Shown piece by piece: positions 1 to 10,846 of a DNA stretch of 64,000 nucleotides. Each line of letters starts with the position of its first letter. The stretch's first letter is position 1. Source of the stretch: Coleophoma eucalyptorum (taxonomy: Eukaryota; Ascomycota; Leotiomycetes; Helotiales; Dermateaceae); assembly GCA_026120035.1 (NCBI GenBank), contig JALRME010000001.1, forward strand, positions 3,423,909-3,487,908. The letters are read 5' to 3'. The notes beneath the pieces are model-generated. The model saw only the letters and a program-made list of their open reading frames with translations. It ran no database searches and had not been told where the DNA came from. Position numbers and translations under genes: made by a program.

Positions 1-752
1 TGCAACTCAGCCATGGCAGCTGCTGCAGTATCTTGAGAGCTGAGAGCTGCAGACAGCTTGGCTGCACCGAATGGCAGACTTTTGGCGGCTTCAGCAGCCA
101 GTACATCGTATCCAGCCCCAGTAGAGGAATCCACGTATGTCATTTGTACACTTCCTCCTCCCAGATCCATAAACAACCCATCAACTTGGTTGAAACCACT
201 ACGGGCACCCATGGCACCGAAAAGACTCTCCATTTCTGGGCTGAGTATGTCAACAACCAAGCCACTCTCCTTTTTGATAGCGCTCAACATGTCTTCCCTG
301 TTTTTGGCAGTCCGCATAGCTTCTGTTGCGAAGACGCTAATGTTCTTTCCTGCTACACCATGGCTATCGCAGATGTTCTTGAACCTGCCCAGTGTTTTTG
401 CAACCTGTGTAATAGTCTTCTGGGAGAAGTGGAAGGCTTTCGAATCTGGTGCAGACTCGTGGAGGGCATCGTAAAGAGAAATGCCAGCGCGTTCCTTGTA
501 GATACAGTGCAGTAGTCGACTCCGAGGCTCTGAAAGGTCGGAGATGGAGAATCGAATACCATTGCTTCAGAATGGTCAGTCGTTTTCAGAAATTTGGACT
601 AGAGAGAGGTGTATGTACATGGAAAGAAGATCAAATTACCTGCCCATATCCACCAGACCATACAATTGCTTGCCAGTACTGTTTGGATCAAAACTAGACA
701 TTTTCAACGCATAGTTGTGAATTGTTATGATATCCCCCATTTCAGCGGCCAT
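1..752 (-). CDS. RTG2: RTG2-like Ppx/GppA phosphatase family protein (partial)
   Basis: Exon 1 is 640-752, the intron is 565-639 (GTAATT...CTGAAG, CTGAC branch point) and exon 2 runs from 564 off the left edge, so about 225 N-terminal residues are visible. The ASKHA fold is clear: an N-terminal phosphate-binding motif reading LVDMGSNGIRFSI, with its Ser codon split by the intron, and the DLGGGSVQM motif near residue 180. FATEAMR, typical of Ppx/GppA proteins, lies between them. In yeast, Rtg2 senses mitochondrial state and controls retrograde signalling; fungal relatives are annotated as retrograde regulation protein 2. Enzymatic exopolyphosphatase activity cannot be judged without the C-terminus. 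The start at 752 is chosen as the first ATG; an in-frame ATG at 740 is an alternative. Family assignment is firm, exact function inferred. Confidence 0.88.
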
Positions 753-2826
753 GGTGGTGGATATTCAGAGTAGGATTGAGGTGTTTCCAGAAATGCTGTG
801 CAAAAATATAAATCGTCGAAACATGCATGACGCAGGAATGCTACCCCGCCAAAATCTAGTGAATGAACCGCCATTCTTGCTGACTCAGCAAAATTTTCGA
901 AAGCTGATTTCCTGTCCCATTCCCAGTCAGAGCTGCACTTTGAATTTGTTTATTTTTCACGGTCGTCCCTTCCTCGGCAGCTAGTCTTGCTCTCTCCTTA
1001 CTAATTAGTTTCTCCTTTGGTTGTGATGCTCTATGAAGTCTGTACACGAAATGAAAGCTCAAGCCATCCTTTGCTGCCAACCACTCCTAAATGGTCCATG
1101 TCTGAACTCACAGATCTTTCTCAAATTTAGCTTGCTTCGACCAGACGAATTAACAGTCATATTTGGCTCGTTACTATAGCATCAAAGCCCTCTTCACGAT
1201 CCAGATTTTGATGTTAATTTTCTCTTTTCGGATGCCCCAGTCGAATGCGGTGAGTTTGCTACAAAAGTATTATTGCCTATAATCCAATATGTAAAACACA
1301 TCTTTCAGTAATGTCCTGGGATTATCTACCATGACTCGGACTAGACTCAGAATCTCTGGGCCTTCCATAGTTCTCTGAAAATGCCAATCCTTGAAATATG
1401 CTCTGAAGATTGCTGTCAAATAGATCGGGAACTAGATCTTGTGTGACTACTAACTGATCTAACTTTACGAGCTTTACTCTGTAATAGTTGTATCATGACT
1501 ATTGCAGAGATTACCCGAAGGTGCTATAATTCCTGGGCCATCCATTATAGGGCTGTGTTTGTCAATAATCTATAAGTTGATAAAGATAAAAGAACCTTTT
1601 ACAATCTTCTCGCTGCCTGTTACATCCGGTTACCTAGCCATCGATATTGACTATTAGTTTTAGTTTTAAATGAAATCTATTGCTATTTTATAGAACGATC
1701 TTAATAAGAGTTCGGTTGAAAAAGATGAAAAGCTCTACAAGGTTTAGAGACCGAATTCAAAATAATTCTGGGATAAGCGCTATTTAGAAGTACGCGCTAT
1801 GAACTACGACTAGTAAGTTATCAATCGAAGGAATTCAATGTAGCGTTATCAGGAATCAAATACCTTAAATTGGTGATGAGAAATCACATAAGGGAAACAA
1901 TTGCTGTTTGGAAGACCTACCGCGAAGAGGGCATCTATACTCAGAGACTTTTGCTTGTATTGAAACCTTCTGTTGTGAACCTAGACTATCCCTCTCGAAA
2001 ACTTATTGTACCAATACAATGGAGAGTACGTATATGGTAAGTGAGGAGCTGATAAACTACCTTACTTGATTAAAACCACAAACCTCAAAGATTTTATCTA
2101 CGCCAGCTTAATCGCTAAACCTTTTTGAAAGGTTAAAATACTACCGCGTTCAATTACTGGAGTATTATTGAAATTGAAATATGGCATTTTCAAGGATTTA
2201 CAGTCTTCCGCACGAACATTTTGAAAGTTTAAGGTACTGAATCTAGACTCTTTATGAAATAAGCGATCGCTTAAATCTACCCAAGTTGAATAATCCAGCC
2301 CATCTGTCTATTCTTAATAGTCCGTAGGGCCATTCTAATTATTCAACTAAATTAAAATTATAGTAACCTTCAGGAGCAGGATTGTGAGGTCGGCGGAGCA
2401 GATCCGGCCGGATTTTGCTCCAAATCCAGGCATCTATAGTCAACATGCTGCAACGTCGATCTTCGGCTACACTCAGCCGACGCATCAAGTGCAACTAGTA
2501 AATTCTTTAATGTCGTATCTTCAATTCTCGTATAATCTGATATGTCTTATGTGACGATCATTCAGTTCTCACAATGGCTTATGAAACTAGCTGATCCAAA
2601 GATGACCTATATCAAAATTTGTAGCTACTCATCTGGTACTGTTCCTATTTCGCATATGCCCGTGTTGTGAGTACAGCAGATCAGATATTGGGGGAATTAT
2701 TTGAAGGCACAACAACTAACGATTTTGTATTCTAAATTGGACAAAGGAATTAAATGAAAATGAATCTATGCTTATAAACCTCATTCAACTGCTCCTGCAC
2801 TGGCCGCTAGAAACTGCGGTTGCAAG
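753..2826. other. 2 kb gene-free, A+T-rich block
   Basis: About 750-1100 is probably the upstream region of the RTG2-like gene. From about 1100 to 2370 the sequence is strongly A+T-rich with frequent TAA/TAG in every frame and no codable stretch over about 60 codons. A short G+C-rich pocket at about 2374-2510 holds a perfect 6-bp stem (2463-2468 with 2475-2480). I recognise no gene; a mutated repeat relic is possible. Confidence 0.5.
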
Positions 2827-4195
2827 TCACTCTGGGTTTTGATTTATAACCTTCGCGAGTTCTGCCTCGGCTTGGAGAACATCACTTTTCAAATCGTGTT
2901 CCCATAGCCACAGAAACCTTTCGTTCAGATGTTCCACTATTTTCTTCATGTCAGTACCAAAGTCTGGATGTCTGAATGCATAGATGAGACCAGTCTCTTC
3001 ACTTGTTCTGACTACACGTTGAGCTCTTGGGCGTCTGATAGAATCATAGATTTTGTAAGTAGGCTCCAGTTGAGATAGACTAGTGACTTTGCCTAGGAGT
3101 CGTGAAAGTATGAGTGCATCTTCAAGGCACTGCCCTGCACCGGCTGCTTGATGCGGCGTGGTTGCATGTGCTGAATCGCCAAGTAAACAGATGAGCCCGT
3201 TGTAGTATATCGGTGTATCCACGTGGTGCCAGATGGACCACTGGAGTGGTTTTCCCCACTGAAGGCAAATAATTAGCATTTTGTGAAACGTGATGGTCCC
3301 TGCCATGGCTGTATAAGACTTTAGGAACAGTACACGAGAGACGTACCTCAAGCAGTTTCACCAGTCTTTTGTCAACCCCTGTGCTGAAATCACCGAACAT
3401 CACCTCTGGACTGACTGGGCGAGTCCAATCCTGGTTGGTCCATGGTTCATCACCAAACTTAAAAACCGCAACATTGCACGCCGTGCCTTTGGAAATCGGA
3501 AATGTCGTCATGTTTACTCCTGGGCCCATGAACATCTTCGCATCGCCAGCATGCTCCCCTAAGATCTCTATCGCATCTTTCATCGGAACAATTGATCTGT
3601 ACGCGTATTTCCCACTATAGGTAGCTGCAACCTTATCGGGATATTTTTCACCAAGTACAACTGGTCTCGTTGCACCCTTAACACCGTCGCACCCAATTAC
3701 CGAGTTTGCCTCAGTGACCTCGCCATCCTCAAAAGTGATGATCACTTTGTCTTTTTGCTGCACTAATGATTTTAACTTCTTGTTAAACCGCACTGTGCTC
3801 AGCGGAATAAGCCCGGTCATGATTTCAAGTAGTGCCTTCCGGTGACAACTAGTACGATCGTAACAATCTGCTCCATATGGTGCTGGATCAATCCCTTGGT
3901 TCTTCCCAAACCCTTCCTCGATAAGGAGTGCATCCATCATAACATGATGTTTGTTTGGCGTTAGGTTCCCCGAAGAAATGTTTTCATACAGGGCACGAAA
4001 CTGCGGATCAATCATATCCATTGCTCGAAGTGCATTCGGACCAAGTCCAACTCCGGCACCAATTGCGCTGTATTCGGCTGCTGCTTCATAGAGTGTATAT
4101 GGGACATTCTGACGCAAGAGCCCAATTGCCAAAGCTAGGCCTCCAATACCAGCTCCAATTATGGCAACATTTAGTGGGTTGGAAGAAGTATCCAT
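2827..4195 (-). CDS. FAD-dependent monooxygenase, salicylate hydroxylase-like
   Basis: Two exons, 3347-4195 and 2827-3258, with a phase-0 intron at 3259-3346; the spliced protein is 426 aa, usual for the group. The N-terminus carries the FAD Rossmann motif VAIIGAGIGGLALAIGL, then a mid-protein DG motif (VIGCDGVKGATR), and exon 2 supplies the second FAD motif GDSAHATTPHQAAGAGQCLE. This order marks class A flavin monooxygenases (PHBH fold) that hydroxylate aromatic acids with NAD(P)H. An ORF-only reading would stop in the intron. The gene is divergent from the decarboxylase-like gene starting at 4731, 535 bp away, which suggests a shared promoter and an aromatic-acid pathway. The exact substrate (salicylate, a 6-methylsalicylate derivative or a polyketide) is not determinable here. 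Confidence 0.9.
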
Positions 4196-4730
4196 TATTA
4201 TCCCTCTATTTCTGAATGTTTCTGCGCCCTGAACGAAGTGCTTGTGAGTCCAATCCAGAGCGGGCAGTGATCACGTGTTAACAGGATCTGGCTAACAATG
4301 CTGGTGCTTGGGGTTGACTGCTCTTTAGATCCCATCACTTAAAATTAAACAGTGATTTTGAGAACTTCAAGTTGGTACAGATTGGTCGGATGTCATTTGA
4401 ATAAAGATTGGCCTCGCGGTTTGTCTGTCGGTCTTCCGCCAACCAATAAGGGGTAGTTCGGAAGCCTTTGCCCGCTACTGCATATCTTCTTCGGATGGCC
4501 GCCGAAATGGATCAAGTGAAGGTCTCGATCTAATAAATCTGAGATCAAAGATAAGCATGAACAAGGATCGGCTTCGAACCCTTTTAGCATGTAACCCGAG
4601 CATTTATAAATCGTACTGCGACTTACACGTCAACTTTGGCTGTCTTTTATCCCGCCGTCGAGGATACTCAATGAATACCTGGTTGCTCAACATATTATAG
4701 TCTCAGCCCGTAAATCACCTAATTGATACC
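4196..4730. promoter_or_regulatory. Shared divergent promoter region
   Basis: The 535 bp between the two divergent start codons contain a CACGTG E-box within TCACGTGTTA near 4271-4280 and a TATAAA at 4605-4610, about 120 bp before the ATG at 4731. No long ORF is supported. Co-regulation of both genes is an inference from the arrangement. Confidence 0.4.
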
Positions 4731-5804
4731 ATGGCGGCCACTCCAGTTGTGGATGTGCATTCGCACCTATATCCACCTTTTTATATCGATTTATTGAAAG
4801 GCCGTACTGAGGTGCCGTACATCAAAGAATTTCCTCCAAATAATGAGCTTCGGCTTATTAATAGGACGGCGGAGATGGGGAAGCCCATGACTCCAACTCT
4901 CTTCGATGCGGCAGCAAAGATAAAATTCATGAACAAGCACGGCATTGACATATCAGTCCTGTCGCTTGGAAACCCATGGTTAGACTTTCTGCCCTTGGAG
5001 ACGGCAGGAAATATCGCAAAGGACATGAACGATCAGTTTAACCTCCTCTGCATGAAATATCCTGGACGACTGTTTTTCTTTGCTGCCCTTCCTCTGAGCG
5101 CACCAGCTCCAGTCTTGCTCGCTGAGATTAATCGCTTGAAGACTCTTTCCCATTGCCGAGGTGTCGTGCTAGGAACAAATGGACTCGGCCCTGGACTAGA
5201 TGATCAGAATTTAGTCCCAATATTTAAGGCGTTAGGAGAAGTCTCACTTCCCGTTTTCCTCCACCCACATTATGGTCTCCCACAATCTGTATACGGAGGT
5301 TGCTGCAATTATGGACAAGTCCTACCCGTGGCACTTGGGTTTCCAATGGAAACTACTATTGCCCTGTCAAGGTTGATTCTGTCAGGCATTTTTGAAAAAG
5401 TCCCATCTCTCCAGATAATTGCCGCTCACGCCGCTGGGACACTTCCTTTCCTGGTCGGCAGGCTGGAGAGCGCAATATTCCATTTCGGTAGTAAATTGGA
5501 AGGAACGAGGCAAGAGCTAGGTTTAGAAGACAAGCGGAAAACTGTGTGGGACATAATGCGGAAGAACATATTTCTTGATGGGGTTGTATTTGACAAGGTT
5601 CCATTGCGGGCCGCAATTGATGTTGCTGGTATAGAAAGGTTGATGTTTGGAACTGATCACCCTTTGTTCTTTCCCCCCGATGCTGGTGGGCTTTGGCCAA
5701 GTATGACTGACAACATGGAGGCGGCAAAAGCCGTCTTGGAAGATGTAAATGAGTACAGCTTAGTAATGGGAGGGAACGCTGTGAGAGAGCTGAATTTAAG
5801 ATAG
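4731..5804 (+). CDS. Amidohydrolase-2 family decarboxylase (ACMSD / 6-methylsalicylate decarboxylase-like)
   Basis: A single-exon gene for 357 aa. The metal-binding VDVHSHLYPP motif sits at residues 7-16, HPHYGLP near residue 178 gives the next His, IIAAHAAG supplies the third, and GTDHPLFFP near residue 304 carries the catalytic Asp. This set belongs to the ACMSD-like branch of the amidohydrolase superfamily, zinc enzymes that decarboxylate carboxylated aromatic or muconate compounds. The stretch FMNKHGIDISVLSLGNPWLD resembles, from memory, the fungal 6-methylsalicylate decarboxylases of the patulin/yanuthone pathways, which make m-cresol. No polyketide synthase for 6-methylsalicylate lies in the window, so a catabolic role together with the divergent FAD monooxygenase is equally likely. 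The intronless structure contrasts with most neighbours. Confidence 0.85.
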   Translation: MAATPVVDVHSHLYPPFYIDLLKGRTEVPYIKEFPPNNELRLINRTAEMGKPMTPTLFDAAAKIKFMNKHGIDISVLSLGNPWLDFLPLETAGNIAKDMNDQFNLLCMKYPGRLFFFAALPLSAPAPVLLAEINRLKTLSHCRGVVLGTNGLGPGLDDQNLVPIFKALGEVSLPVFLHPHYGLPQSVYGGCCNYGQVLPVALGFPMETTIALSRLILSGIFEKVPSLQIIAAHAAGTLPFLVGRLESAIFHFGSKLEGTRQELGLEDKRKTVWDIMRKNIFLDGVVFDKVPLRAAIDVAGIERLMFGTDHPLFFPPDAGGLWPSMTDNMEAAKAVLEDVNEYSLVMGGNAVRELNLR

Positions 5805-5963
5805 GCTTGGGAACCCAGGGGGCGGGGGCATTAGAGTATCGTAAGGTTTCTTTATTTAGAAATCGAGGCTATCGTGGGGCAGAGAGAACCGTTAAATACA
5901 GGAGTACAAGAATACAAGCTAATTTATTTATTTTATCTCATGGTTCAGCAGACTACATCTGCT

Positions 5964-7178
5964 TTACAAACCTAATGCTTCCTTTCGACTTTTGCTTGTT
6001 AGACTCAAATATGGAGCCTCGCCTAATGAGCACACTCGATCTCCGGCTCTTGCAGCCTCATAATCGTAAGTTGCACAATGCCAGTTGCTCCTGTTGTCCC
6101 AGATAGCAAGGTCATTCTTGTTCCACTTAAATCGAACCTGAGCATCGTGATTCTGGGTGACTAGGTTGATGAGATAGTTCAGTAACAAATCCGACTCATC
6201 CTTGGTGACACCGTTGATGCGCTTGGTGAATCCTTTGTTGACAAAGACAGACTTCCATCCCGTGACAGCTGATTTTTGGTTAGAAAATCTTCAACAAGTC
6301 AATGGGTGAGTCTTACGGTTTGTACGAATTACAGGATGAACTGCTTGTAATGCGGAACCTTGATTCAAAGGAGATCCTCTAATGTCTTCTCGAAGCGGGT
6401 TTCCAAGTCTTGCAGCTTCTTCAAGGAAGAATTTTGCATCGTGGGTCGCTGTGAGACCCTCCAAGAACTTTTGCATGCTTGGAGAAAGGCGATCATAAAT
6501 TTCATATCCAGAAGCCCATAGCTAGGTCAAAATTAATAAAGAAACCCTCGTCTGTTTTGGACTTGCATACCGTATCACCGCCAGTTGCAGGCAGGGTGTG
6601 AATTTTTAACATTGCATAATCCGATGGCACCGGCTCGAATGTGATATCGGCGTGCCAACCGGCACTGGCAAAGCGGCTTACATCACTTAGTTGATGAGTC
6701 AATCCGCCTCCCTTCTTTTGCTTTTCACTGCTGATAACACTGATCTGGTCTCCTAGTTCACTACCAGCTTCAGTCAATGGATGAACGTGGAGTCCAGATG
6801 ATTCCGGAGAGCCAGCAGCCGTTGTGATTCTCTCACAGAGGGTCTGCATTTGCTGCGGTGTCAAATCTTGATCTCTAAAGAAGACCACTCCCCGTTCGGA
6901 AACTATGGTCATGTTAGGAACAGAAGATGTTATGACCAGCCAGTGAACTCACTGGTAACCGCCAGATCTTTAATAAGTTGTTCATCCCCAGTCAATAGAT
7001 CGGTAACCTGAACTCTTTTGAATTCGGTTCCAATAACTGGTGTTAAGTCCTGTTGCTCAAAGCGGTTCAAGGAACCAGAGTTCACCATGGGTTGGGTACA
7101 CTTGGTACGAGCCTTGGCATCGCCGCCAAAGATGTTCTGGTCACCAGAAGTGCTGTCTTCAAACTCAGCGGAAGGCAT
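5964..7178 (-). CDS. TauD/TfdA-family Fe(II)/2-oxoglutarate dioxygenase
   Basis: Four exons: 6953-7178, 6571-6902, 6317-6521 and 5964-6268, with introns of 48-50 bp; the spliced protein is 355 aa. The iron triad is visible: GWHADITFE gives His159 and Asp161, and RSNWHCATYDY near the C-terminus gives His318, followed by the 2-oxoglutarate-binding Arg in AGDRV (Arg332). WDNRSNWH is the family signature. Members cleave taurine and other sulfonates, releasing sulfite, but fungal paralogues also act on other substrates. The gene is divergent (692 bp) from an ACS-family transporter, and a sulfite oxidase lies 9 kb away, so organosulfonate use is the favoured inference. Its 3' end faces the decarboxylase-like gene tail to tail. 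Confidence 0.9.
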
Positions 7179-7870
7179 ATTGATGATTGTTTGCGAGGGC
7201 GACAGCTGATATTGGAGGAAGTTGTAGAGTTTACTTCGTGGTTGGTGGGCAGCGCTTGTATTTATTTTATTCTTCGTAGTCCGTAAATCTGAGATGCTCT
7301 TGATCCTCGGATTCCGAAACTAGGGGTTTTGTGAACAAAGACGAATCTACCGAGCAGATAAGTTTGAAAGTTAAGAATGAATCTACAACACTGAATGAAA
7401 CAGGTCTCTGAAGTTGGACATTAAGCGGACTCTATATCGGAGGAAGAAGCATCACGAGATCTTGCATGTGGTACGAGACAAGCGCCTTGGTCCTCCGCAT
7501 CAGAGTTGTGCGCGGAGAAAATCTCGGAGTTGAAACGAATGGCAATTCCAGGGGGATGATGTCGTGATCAGGGACTGGACTCCCATTTTGGCACACCCCG
7601 CAAAACAACCACCAATAACCTTTGTATACCTTGGCAATATTTGGAACTACCAGGGCTATTCCTGCTACCAAGTCGCTTTTTGGAAGTCGCCTGTTGACAA
7701 AATGCGAACGCCTCGAACCTCAGTCTCATCGCTATTAAGCAGATGCCAATTTGGCACGAGTAAGACCGGTCCTTAAAGTCGGGAATTCCCACACTGCTCA
7801 TCTATCCTGTCCTCGTCGAAATATTTCCACAGAATCATTACCATCAGATTTAGCCCTTAAATCTATCGCT
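7179..7870. promoter_or_regulatory. Divergent intergenic region, dioxygenase/transporter
   Basis: 692 bp between the two start codons. Short overlapping ORFs occur on both strands but none has a recognisable domain or codon signal. It probably holds both promoters; I cannot name specific operators. Confidence 0.4.
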
Positions 7871-9812
7871 ATGTCCGGGAGAGCTGAAAAAGATTTGGAT
7901 ACTGTGCAGCAAAAAGTCTCCAGCAACGAAGGAGACCGAGCATCAGTCTCCCATTTTTCCGATGCTCTTGTTGGACGAGAAAACCTAGCTGATTCTTTAC
8001 CTCCTCATGAATCTTACGAAGGAAAGCATCGGTGGGATCCCGCAGCCACTTGGACGATACAGGAGGAGAGGAGAGTAGTTAGAAAGACAGATCTGTACCT
8101 TTTGTCATGGATATGTGTCATGGTAATAATGTATCAGTCTCCCTCCCAACCAGATGCTAATGACTATAATAGTTCTTTGGACTTCAACTCGATCGTGGAA
8201 ACGTATCAAACGCCACAGCAGATAACTTGCTCTCAGACCTGGGTCTCACTACCGACGACTACAACAACGTATGTTCCACTCCCGTATCTATGAGCGCATC
8301 TAGAAGCTGACTTGAGTTTACAATAGGGAACGACAATCCAACTTCTAGCTTTTCTGGTTGCGGAGTTTCCAGTTCAATTCCTTACCAAACGGTATGGCTT
8401 TGCGAAGGTTCTGCCGACAATGATGATGCTCTGGGGAACAGTCTGTAAGTTGCATGTTGCATGGCATAGCAAGTCTTGAGTCGAAGGAACACAATCTAAT
8501 TGAAGCAGCATGGGCACAGGCTTTCATGACCAACAGAACCTCGTTCTATATCACGCGCGCTCTTATCGGTGCCTGTGAAGGTGGTTTCATTCCAGGTACC
8601 ATCTTGTTTGCAACCTATTTCTACAAGACCAAAGAGTTGTCAGTTCGTTTGGCCTGTTTCTGGTCAACACTCAACATTGCAAGAGTTATCTCGGCCCTCT
8701 TGGCGGCTGGAATCCTCGAGATGCGTGGCGTTGCTGGAAAGCCTGGGTGGTTTTGGCTGTTCTTGCTAGAGGGTTTGTTGACCTTCGTAATTGGAGTTAT
8801 TGTAAGTCTTGCAGGATGGTATGGTGAATCCTCTCTAACTGTATTGTAGAGCTTTATGTATCTCCCAGTATCGCCCACTTCAACGAAGAGTGTCCTGGTC
8901 CGCAAGTCATGGTATACCGAGCGCGAGGAAGTTATCATGGTCAATGTTAGTACCCAGCCAATCCAGCTGCCGAGGAAATAATCTGACCTATTCCAGCGTA
9001 TTCTACGTGATGATCCGGCCAAGGGACTTACCCACATCAAAGAACCTGCCACTTGGAAGGACATTCGTGCGGCATGGGGTGACTCCTCGATGTGGGGCCT
9101 CTACTTCATCGGACTCGTCGCATACATTCCCGCAACCCCGGTGACAGGCTATCTCACTTTGACTCTGAAGCGCATTGGTTTCAACAAATTTGACTCCAAC
9201 ATGCTCACCATTCCTTCGGCCGTTCTGCAAATCATCACTATGCTTACCCTGGCTTACAGCAGCGACTTCTTCAACGAAAGAACGTTCCACTGTGTATTTG
9301 GAGAGTTCTGGATCCTGCCACTGTTAGCTGCATTGATTACGCTGCCTGATGGCGGCCGGGAATGGTCTCGCTTTAGTTTGATCACTCTGATATCTGGCTG
9401 TAAGTGTATTCTTTTCTTCTGCTACAACCGCTTTATTGACCCCAGCACAGATCCTTACTTCCACCCCATTGTATCGGCATGGATTTCCGAGAACACCTTT
9501 GACGTCAAGAAACGAGCCATTACAGCGGCTACATACAACGTGATTGTCCAGATTGGGTCATTGATTGGATCGCAGATTTATCGCTCTTATGATTCTCCAT
9601 ATTATAAGCAGGGCAATAAGGTGCTGATATCGATCTGTGCGCTATCTGTGGTCACTTTCCTGGTGCAGAGAACCTACCTGGTCATCTTGAACAAGAGGAA
9701 ACAAAAGATCTGGCTGAACATGTCCATCGAGGAGCGCACGGAGTACCAGAATGACAACGTGGCGCGCGAGCTCGATGGGAACCAACGTCTAGATTTTCTT
9801 TTCAAGTACTGA
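7871..9812 (+). CDS. MFS transporter, anion:cation symporter (Dal5/Soa1-like)
   Basis: Seven exons: 7871-8122, 8173-8268, 8327-8444, 8509-8801, 8850-8945, 8997-9399 and 9451-9812, joining in frame to 539 aa. The intron at 9400-9450 is 51 bp and stop-free, so it reads through in a simple ORF. The N-terminal region shows the family hallmark FFGLQLDRGNVSNA across the exon 1/2 junction, followed by LVAEFPVQFLTKRYG and the RALIGACEGGFIPGT helix. These belong to the ACS family, which includes allantoate, nicotinate, pantothenate and sulfonate transporters at the plasma membrane. The start at 7871 is preferred over an in-frame ATG at 7751 because the extra 40 residues look non-coding. Substrate inference from the divergent TauD-family gene: a sulfonate or related organic anion. 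Confidence 0.9.
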
Positions 9813-10846
9813 TGAGGGTCTCGGACGTATTGTGGCTCCTTGAGTTTGTAATTCTGATGCAATGCACGTTAATCTTTAACCTATTCCCACTTTTCGTGAT
9901 TCGTGATATCGTGGCTGGATGGTGTGCTCGCTAAGCGATGAAAATCCTCCGGAATCCTGCTCAGCCTGGGTGACGGGGGGAGAGGCTCCTCAAATCATTC
10001 AGTTGAGCCTGTCCCATCCCATCCAGACCTTTGGTAATGGACTGTCCTCGACGGTATTGTTCAAACCTTTTCAGCCTCAAAACGACCCAGTTACTTGGTT
10101 ATTGGATTCCGGCTAGAGCCCATGGGAAACACTTCAAGCTAGATCGACAACCCTATATTGTAGCCTAGGAGCACAAAGTACATTGTTGTATATCTGAAGT
10201 CGGATACTAGGGGGTTGGCCCCTTTGCTTGCCTTCAAAGGAACCCAGAGTCTACTTCGAAAGCAGCTCTTGAGCTCGGCTAAATGACCGTTGCTCATCTA
10301 CTATCACAGCGCATTCTTCTATCTGATACAACAGAAATAGAAAGTAGCTATGGTGCAGCTATGCCTTGTATGGCACCTCTCAGCTTATGCTTAAGCTTGA
10401 GACCGCGATGGTTGTGACGCAGATGGAAATCAGCAGGCAAAGCACGAGGAGAACTCCCGACGGTCGCATAAATGCGCTCCGCCGGTAAAACCCCGCAACC
10501 CCGCAAAGAGTTTCGGCGCCTAACGACAGGGACCAGGGAAGCACCACCGGGTAGGCTTGGGACCCGCGTGATGCCATTTCGCTTATTATTACGTGATTAA
10601 CATTGAGGACGGAAGTTGCAGCCTCACCCTGTTCTACTACTAGGGACCGTCCTGTATGTAGCCAATAAGTCGCCCCTTCCTTCACACTCTAGAGTTTTGC
10701 TGTCTGTGTGCTTGGGGTACGAAGCACTTTCGTACCGCCTTCGTCCTACTGCCCACCTGTTTGCCTCGGCTATCTGCGGCGGTGAAATTGTAGAGCCTCG
10801 TCTGTCGCGGACACCATGAGGCCAAACTGCCATTGCTGTCAACAGC
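9813..10846. other. Intergenic region upstream of Zn2Cys6 gene
   Basis: About 1 kb. A reverse-strand stretch at 10380-10574 would encode some 65 residues ending in a hydrophobic segment, but there is no homology or splice support. The last 250 bp are G+C-rich and probably promoter for the regulator at 10847. Otherwise I see nothing. Confidence 0.35.

Noticed and set aside
33..515. Forward ORFs of 138-160 codons at the left edge
   Set aside because: They lie antisense to the RTG2-like exon, which has clear ASKHA motifs on the reverse strand.
4560..4600. GGGTTCGAAGCC on the reverse strand resembling a tRNA B box
   Set aside because: The flanking bases do not form a T-arm stem and no A box or acceptor stem is found at the right distance.
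10380..10685. Reverse ORF with a C-terminal hydrophobic stretch upstream of the Zn2Cys6 gene
   Set aside because: No homology, no splice extension, and it sits in a G+C-rich promoter region; not enough to call a gene.
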